Shown: positions 9,001 through 15,134 of the stretch, in pieces
Numbering within the stretch: position 1 is the first letter of the stretch
How the letters are laid out: each line of letters opens with the position of its first letter
Source of the DNA: Undibacterium sp.
GTDB taxonomy: Bacteria > Pseudomonadota > Gammaproteobacteria > Burkholderiales > Burkholderiaceae_D
DNA: 40,564 bases
Assembly (NCBI RefSeq): GCF_030651495.1
Contig: NZ_JAUSFI010000011.1
Span: forward strand, 1-40,564
Direction of reading: 5' to 3'
Notes under the pieces: model-generated
Seen by the model: the letters and a program-made list of their open reading frames with translations, nothing else
Told to the model about the DNA's origin: nothing
Databases searched by the model: none
Made by a program: the position numbers and the translations under genes

Positions 9001-9298
9001 GCAAGGGTAGCCACTGTTGACTCAGGGCTGGCTCATCCTCCACGGCTAGGGCTACGCGCTGCAATAAGGTGGATTTACCCATGCCGCGCTGGCCAGTGAT
9101 CAATAGATGTTGTGGTGCGCTATTGGGTTCGGCAGCCCGAAGTGCCTGCAAAATTGTCGCCAATTCTCTTTTGCGCGCGACAAAGATGGCGCGTAGTTCT
9201 GCCGGGCTCCACAAGTGGGGATTATATTTGGCCGCGGCTGCAATGCCGTCAGGTTGCACCGGGCTTGTTTCCTTTGGCTTTGCGAACATATCAGGCAT
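6059..9298 (-). CDS. P-loop NTPase with winged-helix and TPR repeats (STAND-like, function unknown)
   Basis: 1079 aa. The order of parts is: Walker A GQRGMGKS (residues 69-76); Walker B LLLLID (170-175); TGGNPR (297-302), typical of the sensor region of archaeal-type/STAND ATPases; a winged helix (about 356-392); an FFNIWYLMR segment after the wHTH, as in archaeal-type ATPases; then eight or nine TPR units of 34-35 residues (about 645-965) with the core AYRKAIELDP. No nuclease, TIR or membrane effector domain is visible. The ATG at 9298 was chosen because it overlaps the upstream gene's stop by 8 bp; longer starts lie deep in that gene. The layout suggests a signal-responsive switch, with the TPRs as partner or ligand sensor. 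Function is unknown; transcriptional regulation or phage defence are both possible. Confidence 0.85.
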   Translation of the reverse strand: MPDMFAKPKETSPVQPDGIAAAAKYNPHLWSPAELRAIFVARKRELATILQALRAAEPNSAPQHLLITGQRGMGKSTLLQRVALAVEDEPALSQQWLPLRFPEEQYTVSTPAELWANVIGALADALERQGQPTLKIDAELAQLMQLPIAQREQANLSWLQNWCQTHQKRLLLLIDSTDLLFANIAAGDAKHRSAQQDGGASALWRVRKALLHAPHLLWLGGSYQPLEAHGLYSDAFLDFFQLIELRPLTLSEMQSAIQAMAFTFGAGRGLRGEAAENEVKRLLNERPERLRAMRQLTGGNPRTTVMLYELFAAGGRDNMRADLERLLDVMTPLYKAKLEVLADQTRKILAHVMENWAPITAKNLARVSALPVGTVSAQLTRLEQEGLIEKTPMSGTKRSGFQATERFFNIWYLMRNAARGSRARVGWLVEFMRLWYSRDELQGLARNRISEHRDGRYCDGAELEYSRAIARAMPKEAQDRRQLEWTVFQQARKSSAFSDLFELEGEDAIFQTPDDYLRRFEALRPALQLAPVPEDAKLAWAHEVMSSLTLTLAQKEKLAKQSDLSSTVKLKKYRAELLTERNEFVKNNEQNNVTQVEIAVANGEFFPDCPDSTLAYTQMQECFTAYPHAFVLALTLLIRKWHDAPAKEACKRAIDLVPDSARAWDILGFLHSRNPKCHKEAEAAYRKAIALNPEWSWPWDSLADLLSNDLKRHAEAESAYRKAIELDPKSGLAWFGLANLLRNNLNRYEDAEAAYRKAIELEPELPQLRGALAELLCKNLERYDEAELAYHKAIDLDPTSAFWWDCLAGMLETSLMRYEDAESAYRKAIALKPEWVLPWCGLGGLLYLKLKRNEEAEVIFRKAIELAPEFAWSQGALGHVLVELKRYDEAETAYRKAIELDAEWGDPWNNLGELLQDKLKQYDQAEWAYRKAIECDQLAPSPKINLARLLAKLDRKEEASELYRQTLTLATPTDYSFQLQAHCWLGNQDMAMQALDALAEDASANAGAAFTQLKEQCFECHGIGLSLPLARLMEGSRFAGLLQPLSLALRAANGETDGLLDVAVEVRAMAEEVLLQITG

Positions 9299-10496
9299 GA
9301 TTGCGGCTCCAATAATCACGCAGCAAAAAGGATAAAAATTTGACCCGGCCGGTGGTATCTGGCACGCAAATGTAACCTTCATCTTGCAATTTATTGAGGA
9401 TGGTTTGCAGGCGCGCGGCACGCAGGTCTGGATCCTGCTCAAGCTTGGCAAGTCGCGATTTTAATTGAGACTGGGTCAGTCCAATGGCGTTCTTCGCCAG
9501 AGCCTTCAAGATCAGTTTGGCGAAGGCCAGGTCGACTCCTTCCAGATCGCGGTTAAGACGCTGCTCCCAGTGCTTAAAGCGTGAACGAGCCGAAAGCAAA
9601 CGTTCGTAGCCGCTATCGACATCATCGGTGTTGAGGTTTTTTTGTGACGGGGCAAGTGGCGCCGGTGTTTCGTCCATACGATCGCGCGCGGCTTGCATAG
9701 TTTGGTCTAGCAGCAAGCAAACGTAATAGGGGGACAACCAACCAACTCGCTCGCAGAGGTAATTCGCGCTAGTGTCGTCTACAAGAAACTGCTCCCGTAA
9801 CGCAAAATCCTTGATCATGTCACGTGCTGCAGAGAGTTTGAAGGGGCCAATCGGATATTCATAACAGTCGTTAAACTGCGCACTCAGGCCATACTTTTCT
9901 AACAGCGCATTTAACCCTATTGATCCGGTAAAAATGAAACGGCAGGCAAGGCCAGGTGCAACCCGCCACGCACGTAACCAGGCCAGCAAGGCCTCAGCCT
10001 CCTTTTGATTACTGAGTAACAATTTTTGCAGAAATACCGAAAATTCGTCAATGAAAATGAGAACGGGCGCCTCATTGAGCCTAGCCTGCAATGCGACGGC
10101 AGACTTGATCCAGTTTTGGCTGGCGCTGGCCTGTAATTCTATGCCGCCACCTAGACCGCCCGGGCCCTTGAAGTCAATTTTCTTTACCGCCGACAACCAA
10201 CTTTTTGCGGTTTTACCAAGGCTACCAAGATACCCGGTGACAGAGGCGTCGGGAAAGTGGCGGGCTATTTCATCAATGAATGCCTGTGCGCCTTCTATTC
10301 CTTGTACATCGACAAGTTCGGCCAACAAGCCATCCGCGATTGCCTCTTCTCGAAGGCGGTTGATAATAGAGGTCTTTCCAAGTCGCCTTGGGCCGCTGGC
10401 GACAATGTGCTCATTTTTCAGATAGCGCCATAAATCAGCACATTCAGTTTTTCTATCGTAAAAATCTTCACCAGTGGCAATGCTTCCAAGTTTCAT
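9291..10496 (-). CDS. Archaeal-type P-loop ATPase, first gene of the NTPase pair
   Basis: 401 aa. Walker A is GPRRLGKT (residues 35-42) and Walker B is VLIFIDEF (145-152, Asp150-Glu151). It has the sensor-like FIFTGSIGL and a C-terminal winged-helix-like region ending FLLRDYWSRN. This fits the archaeal-ATPase/STAND group that begins with a 'YDR-x-x-E' box (FYDRKTE, residues 12-18). The ATG at 10496 is preceded by GGGAAAT; longer in-frame starts run through the palindrome upstream and look non-coding. It overlaps the downstream TPR-ATPase gene by 8 bp, so the two should be co-translated. It has the same ATPase-plus-C-terminal-helix plan as its neighbour without TPRs, which suggests related partners. 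No function is known to me. Confidence 0.85.
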   Translation of the reverse strand: MKLGSIATGEDFYDRKTECADLWRYLKNEHIVASGPRRLGKTSIINRLREEAIADGLLAELVDVQGIEGAQAFIDEIARHFPDASVTGYLGSLGKTAKSWLSAVKKIDFKGPGGLGGGIELQASASQNWIKSAVALQARLNEAPVLIFIDEFSVFLQKLLLSNQKEAEALLAWLRAWRVAPGLACRFIFTGSIGLNALLEKYGLSAQFNDCYEYPIGPFKLSAARDMIKDFALREQFLVDDTSANYLCERVGWLSPYYVCLLLDQTMQAARDRMDETPAPLAPSQKNLNTDDVDSGYERLLSARSRFKHWEQRLNRDLEGVDLAFAKLILKALAKNAIGLTQSQLKSRLAKLEQDPDLRAARLQTILNKLQDEGYICVPDTTGRVKFLSFLLRDYWSRNHA

Positions 10497-10527
10497 GATA
10501 ATTTCCCTTTTAGATGCAATCACTTTA

Positions 10528-10563
10528 TCACAACAATTTTGTTTTGATACAAATTTGTTGTGA
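10528..10563 (-). promoter_or_regulatory. 36-bp palindrome upstream of the NTPase pair (candidate operator)
   Basis: Arms TCACAACAATTTTGT (10528-10542) and ACAAATTTGTTGTGA (10549-10563) are inverted repeats with a single mismatch in 15 and a 6-bp centre. It lies 32-67 bp upstream of the start at 10496, in an AT-rich stretch where the promoter should be. The size and symmetry fit an operator for a dimeric repressor. The regulator is unknown; autoregulation by the winged-helix proteins of the same operon is only a guess. Confidence 0.6.
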
Positions 10564-10705
10564 TTTAATTTTGTGATTCTTGCATGCTTAAGCTCTAAAC
10601 TTTTTTCTTGAGAAACGAATTCACGGGAATTCATTGAAGTTGCAGATTGATGTCACATATCCTATTTTTCAACGGATATCATGACTTTGATTTATTTAGC
10701 CAAAG

Positions 10706-10726
10706 AGCGCACCTCAACGGTGCGCT
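10706..10726. other. Perfect 8-bp stem hairpin beside the kal remnant
   Basis: AGCGCACC (10706-10713) and GGTGCGCT (10719-10726) pair around the loop TCAAC. Neither strand has a T-tract, so it is not a convincing terminator. The bases GCGCACCTCAACGG (10707-10720) also occur exactly at 6098-6111, inside the 3' end of the TPR-ATPase gene. Confidence 0.5.
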
Positions 10727-10727
10727 A

Positions 10728-10931
10728 GCGCCAAGATGTTCAACCTGTTCGGTGACGTCGCCACAGAATTATTGATCCGCAGCGATGGCGATGAAGGCCT
10801 ATTCGTGGCCTACGACAATGTGCAGTTCATGGCGCCGGTGTATGCCGGCGACTACATCGAGGCGACTGGCCGCATCGTTGCCATGGGCAAGACCTCACGC
10901 AAGATGGAATTCAAAGCGCGCAAGGTCATTG
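10728..10931 (+). pseudogene. Truncated second copy of kal
   Basis: This segment aligns without gaps to 4835-5038 of kal with 11 differences in 204 bases (about 95% identity). It starts at codon 32-33 of kal, so the N-terminus is gone, and it breaks off after AARKVIA-equivalent codons, where it is joined to the end of a kce copy. Nine of the 11 changes are synonymous in the kal frame; the two others are Leu to Phe and Glu to Lys. It cannot make a complete ammonia-lyase. Confidence 0.88.
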
Positions 10932-11018
10932 CATCGCCCGTATCAGCCGTGAACTGGATAGGGCGGTGGCAACACCTGACGAAGCGCGCGCTATTCTGGG
11001 CATCAAATCTAAAAGTAG
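10931..11018 (+). pseudogene. Truncated second copy of the kce 3' end
   Basis: It aligns with kce 5904-5992 with two synonymous changes and a one-base deletion in the A-run before the stop (TCTAAAAGTAG against TCTAAAAAGTAG). The deletion throws the original stop out of frame. Similarity runs seven bases past the stop into AGCCATGCC. About 865 bp corresponding to the end of kal and most of kce are missing between the two fragments. The join uses the shared GCA. Confidence 0.88.
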
Positions 11019-11028
11019 CCATGCCAGG

Positions 11029-11051
11029 GCGCACTATCCATGCGCCTTGCA
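11029..11051. repeat. Copy B of a dispersed intergenic repeat
   Basis: GCGCACTATCCATGCG at 11029-11044 is identical to 31419-31434, 20 kb away. It has short symmetric ends (GCGCA/TGCGC). It directly follows the kce remnant, as copy A follows the intact kce. From here to about 11215 I see no gene. Confidence 0.5.
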
Positions 11052-11215
11052 GGCCAGAGTGGCTGAAGACCCGCATGGGAGATGCGCGCTGGCGAGGGGG
11101 CATTTGAATTTTTCACCCACCATCTACCCTGCCCCGCTATTGGGCATCACGCGATTTCGCCTTACAACCCCCGCCATGACCGCTAGCGCTTGCTCCGGCG
11201 TTTGCGCTCGCCGGT

Positions 11216-11247
11216 TTGCCCCTTTTATCGGCATTGGACTTTATAAT
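11216..11247 (+). promoter_or_regulatory. Probable promoter of the marC-family gene
   Basis: A perfect -10 box TATAAT lies at 11242-11247, 29 bp before the start codon at 11277. The best -35-like hexamer is TTGCCC at 11216-11221, but its 20-bp spacing is long. The -10 is the solid part of this call. The gene also has an AAGGA ribosome-binding site at 11266-11270. Confidence 0.5.
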
Positions 11248-11276
11248 CAACACTCCCGATTTTTTAAGGATTGTTC

Positions 11277-11957
11277 ATGAGCGTAGCAATGATCGTTTTT
11301 GCCAAGGCACTCATCGTGGTGCCGATTACTTTGCTGCCGATCTTAAATCCGCTGGCGATTGCACCTATTTTCCTGTCAATGACAGGCCCTCTGGAGCAAG
11401 CCGTGGCAAGCCGACTGGCGAAGCGGATTGCGATCAATTGCTTCATTCTCTTGATGGGGGCGGTCTTTGTCGGCTCTTATGTGCTGGATTTTTTTGGCAT
11501 CTCTTTGCCTATCGTGCGGGTAGCGGGCGGTATTGTGGTGGCGATGGCTGGCTGGCGCTTACTCAATGATCAGGGTAAGGATCAGCTGCATACCTCGGTG
11601 GCGGCATCCGCCAATACCTGGACCAAAGAAGAATTGCGCAAACACAGTTTTTACCCTTTTAGCTTTCCATTGACGGTTGGCCCCGGCACGATCGCCGCCT
11701 CGATCACGCTGGGGACACAGTTGCCTGCCAAGCCGGTCGATTGGCTGATCACCAGCTTTGCCTCGGCATTGGGCGTGCTGTTGACGACACTGGGCATTTA
11801 TCTGTGCTATCGCTTTGCGCGGAATATGGAACGCTTCTTGGGCGATGTCGGTGCCACCGTCTTATTGCGCCTGTCAGCCTTTATTTTGCTGTGTATCGGG
11901 GTTGAAATAGGCTGGGCTGGGTTATCAGCAATGATAGAAGATTTGAAATTTCATTAA
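11277..11957 (+). CDS. MarC-family integral membrane protein
   Basis: 226 aa, very hydrophobic, with about six membrane-spanning segments; the first begins at the N-terminus (MIVFAKALIVVPITLLPILN). MarC-family features include NPLAIAPIFLSMT near the N-terminus and FPFSFPLTVGPGTIAASITLG in the middle. The family (UPF0056/MarC) sits in the inner membrane; its transport substrate is not established, and the old link to multiple antibiotic resistance was not upheld. The ATG at 11277 sits six bases after AAGGA; a TTG at 11271 is a less likely start. It converges on the merR-type gene, with 4 bp between the stops. Confidence 0.85.
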   Translation: MSVAMIVFAKALIVVPITLLPILNPLAIAPIFLSMTGPLEQAVASRLAKRIAINCFILLMGAVFVGSYVLDFFGISLPIVRVAGGIVVAMAGWRLLNDQGKDQLHTSVAASANTWTKEELRKHSFYPFSFPLTVGPGTIAASITLGTQLPAKPVDWLITSFASALGVLLTTLGIYLCYRFARNMERFLGDVGATVLLRLSAFILLCIGVEIGWAGLSAMIEDLKFH

Positions 11958-11961
11958 TCAT

Positions 11962-12384
11962 CTAAGAATGGCAGGCGCATGCCTCACCGTGCGCCGCCGA
12001 CACCAGCTCATGCAAGATGCCACACTCTTGCCCGACGTGATGGCCTGCACACCGCTCCCTGAGTTTACCCAGCTGTTTTTCCAATGCTCTCATGCTTTTT
12101 AGCCGGGCGCGCACTCGGGCAATCTGGGCATCGACCAGTTGATTGATATCAGCACAATCTGGCGTCGGATTTAACATAAAATCGACCAGTCGCCGCACCT
12201 CGGCCAAAGGCATATCCAGGGCCCGGCAGTGGCGAATAAAAGACAGCCGCTCAAGGTGCTCGGCACTATAGCTGCGGTAACCATTATCTTGGCGTGCCGG
12301 CGCTGCCAGCAAACCTTGTTTTTCGTAATAACGGATCGTTTCGACTTCCACCCCGGTGGCATTGGCCAGTTCGCTGATGCGCAT
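11962..12384 (-). CDS. cadR: MerR-family heavy-metal regulator (CadR/PbrR type)
   Basis: 140 aa. The N-terminal winged helix MRISELANATGVEVETIRYY is typical of MerR proteins, followed by a dimerisation helix (about 80-115). Cys77, Cys112 and Cys121 match the positions that bind Cd(II)/Pb(II) in CadR/PbrR proteins, and the tail HGEACACHS adds further possible ligands. I chose the second of two adjacent ATGs (12384), which gives the usual MRI/MKI-type N-terminus and a better distance to AAAGGTGA. It is divergent from the P-type ATPase gene and faces a typical MerR-type operator, so it should activate that gene when metal binds. Exact metal preference cannot be read from sequence. Confidence 0.88.
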   Translation of the reverse strand: MRISELANATGVEVETIRYYEKQGLLAAPARQDNGYRSYSAEHLERLSFIRHCRALDMPLAEVRRLVDFMLNPTPDCADINQLVDAQIARVRARLKSMRALEKQLGKLRERCAGHHVGQECGILHELVSAAHGEACACHS

Positions 12385-12436
12385 CATTCACCTTTCAAAA
12401 AAAACCACTACACTTAAATAAAGGCATAAATGTCCC

Positions 12437-12467
12437 TTGACCCTGTAGCTGCTACAGAGTCTACACT
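12437..12467 (+). promoter_or_regulatory. MerR-type promoter/operator of the metal ATPase gene
   Basis: A -35 box TTGACC (12437-12442) and a -10-like TACACT (12462-12467) are separated by 19 bp, the overlong spacer that MerR proteins correct by distorting DNA. The spacer holds the dyad CTGTAGC-T-GCTACAG (12443-12457), extendable to 10-bp arms with one mismatch (12440-12460). It starts 52 bp upstream of the divergent regulator start and ends 31 bp before the ATPase start. Confidence 0.85.
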
Positions 12468-12497
12468 GGCTTCATTCTGGTTTAAAGAAAGAAAATC

Positions 12498-14777
12498 ATG
12501 TCGGAAAAAAATTCTTGCAGTTGCACTCATCCTGGGCAGCCAGCCACGCCTCCGTCTTCTTTATTCATCAGCGAAATTGATGCAGAACATCATAGTCATA
12601 CTGCAAAGCAACAGATCAAGCTCCAAATCCACAACATGGATTGCCCTACCGAAGAGAAATTGATCCGTCAATGTCTGGCATCTTTGCCAGGTGTCGTTGC
12701 CCTTGATTTTGACTTACTTCAGCGGGTGCTCACGGTGCATCATAATCTGACGGAGACCGATGCCATTTTTACTCAGCTCCAAAAGATAGGGATGCCGGGG
12801 CAGTTACTCGCCGCTTCGCCGGCAAACCAAGGCAGCCGCCATCCGCCCGCCACTTTGCGCAAGCAGTTCATCTTGATGGCAGTTGCAGGGATTGCCGCGC
12901 TCTCGTCTGAAATTTTGGCCTGGAACAGTCCGAATGAGGCATCACTGAGCGTGATCACCCTCGCCATCATTGCGATATTGACTGGTGGCATAACTACCCT
13001 CAAGAAGGGGTGGATCGCGCTGCGGCATCTCAACTTGAATATACATTTGCTCATGACAACGGCCGTTATCGGTGCCGTCGCGATAGGACAATGGCCGGAA
13101 GCGGCCGTCGTGATCTGCTTATTCGGTGTGGCAGAAATGTTAGAAGCGGCCAGCCTTGATCGTGCGCGCGATGCCATCACCGGCTTAATGGCGCATGCTC
13201 CCGATACCGCCAACATACTGCAGGCAGATAAGCAATGGCAGGAAACGCCCGTCAGCCAGATTTTACTGGGGCAAATTTTGCGCGCCCGCACCGGAGAGCG
13301 TATCGCACTCGATGGCATAGTCGAATCGGGCCATTCCAGTGTCAATCAGGCAGCCATCACGGGCGAAAGTATGCCGCTGGAAAAAGTGGCGGGAGATCTG
13401 GTGTATGCAGGCACCTTGAATCAATCCGGCAACCTTGAAATACGCGTTACTTCATTGCAAAGCGACACCTTACTGGCCCGTATTGCGCGATCAGTACAAC
13501 AAGCGCAAAGTCAGCGCGCACCAACCCAAAGCCTGGTTGACCAGTTCGCCGCACGCTATACCCCGGCGGTGTTTATCTTCGCCATGTTGATTGCTGTATT
13601 GCCGCCACTATTGGGGGCCAGCTCTTGGCATGACAGCATTTATCAGGCGCTAGTCTTGCTGGTCATCGCCTGCCCTTGTGCATTGGTCATCTCCACGCCT
13701 GTCACCGTGGTGAGCGGCCTGGCACTGGCCGCGAAGCGAGGCATTTTAATCAAAGGTGGCTTGTATCTGGAGCAAGGCCGTAAGTTGACACTGATTGCGC
13801 TGGACAAAACTGGCACACTCACCTACGGCAAACCCAGTGTGACTGATATCCTCGCCCTGGGCCCGCTCAGCGAGCAAGATGTCCTGCGCATCGCCGCCAG
13901 TTTAGAAGCAGGATCACAACATCCTGTGGCACACGCCGTGCTGGCGGCTTATTCAGGCGAGTTGGCTCACGTAAATAACTTTTCCTCTTCAAGTACGCTC
14001 GGCGTCACTGGTGAGATACAAGGCCAGCGCTACTATCTCGGCAATCAGAGAATGCTTCAAGAGACCAGTCCGGAACTGAAAGTGGCGCTAAATTTAGCCT
14101 TACCCGGTACCGGACAAGAAACGCTGCAACTGCGTATCGAACAATTGGAAGCATGCAGCAAAACTGTCATCTTGCTATGTGATACGCATCAAGTATTGGG
14201 CCTGCTAGCCGTCAGTGACACCTTGCGCGTCAGCAGCAAGATCGCCATCCAGCAACTACAAGACATGGGAATCAAATTGCTCATGCTGACAGGTGACAAT
14301 GCACACACCGCCAAGGCAATCGCAACAGAAATCGGCATCACCGACGTACGCAGTGAGTTGCTGCCCGAGGAGAAGTTAGCTGCCATTGCAGAGTTCAGCG
14401 CACAAGGGATCATCGGAATGGTGGGGGATGGCGTGAATGACGCTCCGGCCCTGGCACGCGCTCACATCGGTTTCGCGATGGGCGCGGCGGGGTCAGATAC
14501 TGCGCTGGAAACTGCCGATGTTGCGCTGATGCAGGACGATCTGCGCAAACTGCCAGAATTCATACGCCTATCGAAGCGCACCGCGACTATCCTTTGGCAA
14601 AACATTGCGTTCGCCATCGGCATCAAAGTTTTGTTTTTTGCGCTGACACTCACGGGTCACTCCAGCATGTGGATGGCCGTATTTGCCGATACAGGAACCA
14701 GTTTACTGGTGATTTTGAACGGATTACGCCTGTTAACCTATCAAGACGATGCCGCCGCGGGCGACGCTGTATCCTGA
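12498..14777 (+). CDS. cadA: Cd2+/Zn2+/Pb2+-exporting P1B-type ATPase
   Basis: 759 aa. It exports divalent heavy metals across the inner membrane using ATP. The N-terminus has a Cys/His-rich stretch (NSCSCTHP; EHHSH) and an HMA domain with MDCPTEE (residues 47-53) in place of the usual CxxC. Membrane helices follow, then the ion-pathway CPC at 392-394, the phosphorylated Asp436 in DKTGTLT, LTGDN and GDGVNDAP. CPC with these features fits the Zn/Cd/Pb group (ZntA/CadA) rather than copper pumps. A divergent CadR/PbrR-type regulator and its operator lie upstream, which supports metal-induced expression. The start at 12498 has only an AG-rich stretch upstream. The last 37 bp overlap a minus-strand small gene. 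Confidence 0.92.
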   Translation: MSEKNSCSCTHPGQPATPPSSLFISEIDAEHHSHTAKQQIKLQIHNMDCPTEEKLIRQCLASLPGVVALDFDLLQRVLTVHHNLTETDAIFTQLQKIGMPGQLLAASPANQGSRHPPATLRKQFILMAVAGIAALSSEILAWNSPNEASLSVITLAIIAILTGGITTLKKGWIALRHLNLNIHLLMTTAVIGAVAIGQWPEAAVVICLFGVAEMLEAASLDRARDAITGLMAHAPDTANILQADKQWQETPVSQILLGQILRARTGERIALDGIVESGHSSVNQAAITGESMPLEKVAGDLVYAGTLNQSGNLEIRVTSLQSDTLLARIARSVQQAQSQRAPTQSLVDQFAARYTPAVFIFAMLIAVLPPLLGASSWHDSIYQALVLLVIACPCALVISTPVTVVSGLALAAKRGILIKGGLYLEQGRKLTLIALDKTGTLTYGKPSVTDILALGPLSEQDVLRIAASLEAGSQHPVAHAVLAAYSGELAHVNNFSSSSTLGVTGEIQGQRYYLGNQRMLQETSPELKVALNLALPGTGQETLQLRIEQLEACSKTVILLCDTHQVLGLLAVSDTLRVSSKIAIQQLQDMGIKLLMLTGDNAHTAKAIATEIGITDVRSELLPEEKLAAIAEFSAQGIIGMVGDGVNDAPALARAHIGFAMGAAGSDTALETADVALMQDDLRKLPEFIRLSKRTATILWQNIAFAIGIKVLFFALTLTGHSSMWMAVFADTGTSLLVILNGLRLLTYQDDAAAGDAVS

Positions 14778-15055
14778 AGCATCAAGGCGTGCTCAACCTG
14801 AGTGGATTCGTCTCCCACCTTACTTTTCCATGCATTGAGAAAATAATTTTTTTCTTTTTCAGTCGGGGCAACATGCCAGATGACCATTAAAGTCCCTTTG
14901 TGATCATGGATTTTGGCTAACTTTGTGATGCATTCGGCGTTGCCGTCCATGTCCGCCATCGCGATTGCATAACCGTAAACGCGATACAAACGCTCTAACC
15001 TATCTGGCTCTGTTTCACTATGTGTCGCGGAAATTTTTGCATGATCCAAGTACAT
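14741..15055 (-). CDS. Small conserved-looking protein of unknown function
   Basis: 104 aa, hydrophilic, with no signal peptide or membrane segment. A GGAG ribosome-binding site sits seven bases before the ATG at 15055, which argues for a real gene. The core (LERLYRVYGYAIAMADMDG, then ITKLAKIHDHKGTLMVIW) looks folded, with one cysteine and several histidines. I do not recognise a family. The 3' end overlaps the end of the P-type ATPase gene on the other strand by 37 bp. Nothing ties it to metal resistance apart from this position. Confidence 0.6.
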   Translation of the reverse strand: MYLDHAKISATHSETEPDRLERLYRVYGYAIAMADMDGNAECITKLAKIHDHKGTLMVIWHVAPTEKEKNYFLNAWKSKVGDESTQVEHALMLQDTASPAAASS

Positions 15056-15134
15056 CGTTGTGCTCCATCAGGTGAAAGGTGGCTTATTCTATCTGATCTC
15101 GATATTGACAGCCATCCCGAGAAAAATAAAAGCA

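Noticed and set aside
10966..11280. Open frame of 104 codons downstream of the kce remnant
   Set aside because: It starts inside the kce copy and reads on only because a one-base deletion removed the stop; no ribosome-binding site.
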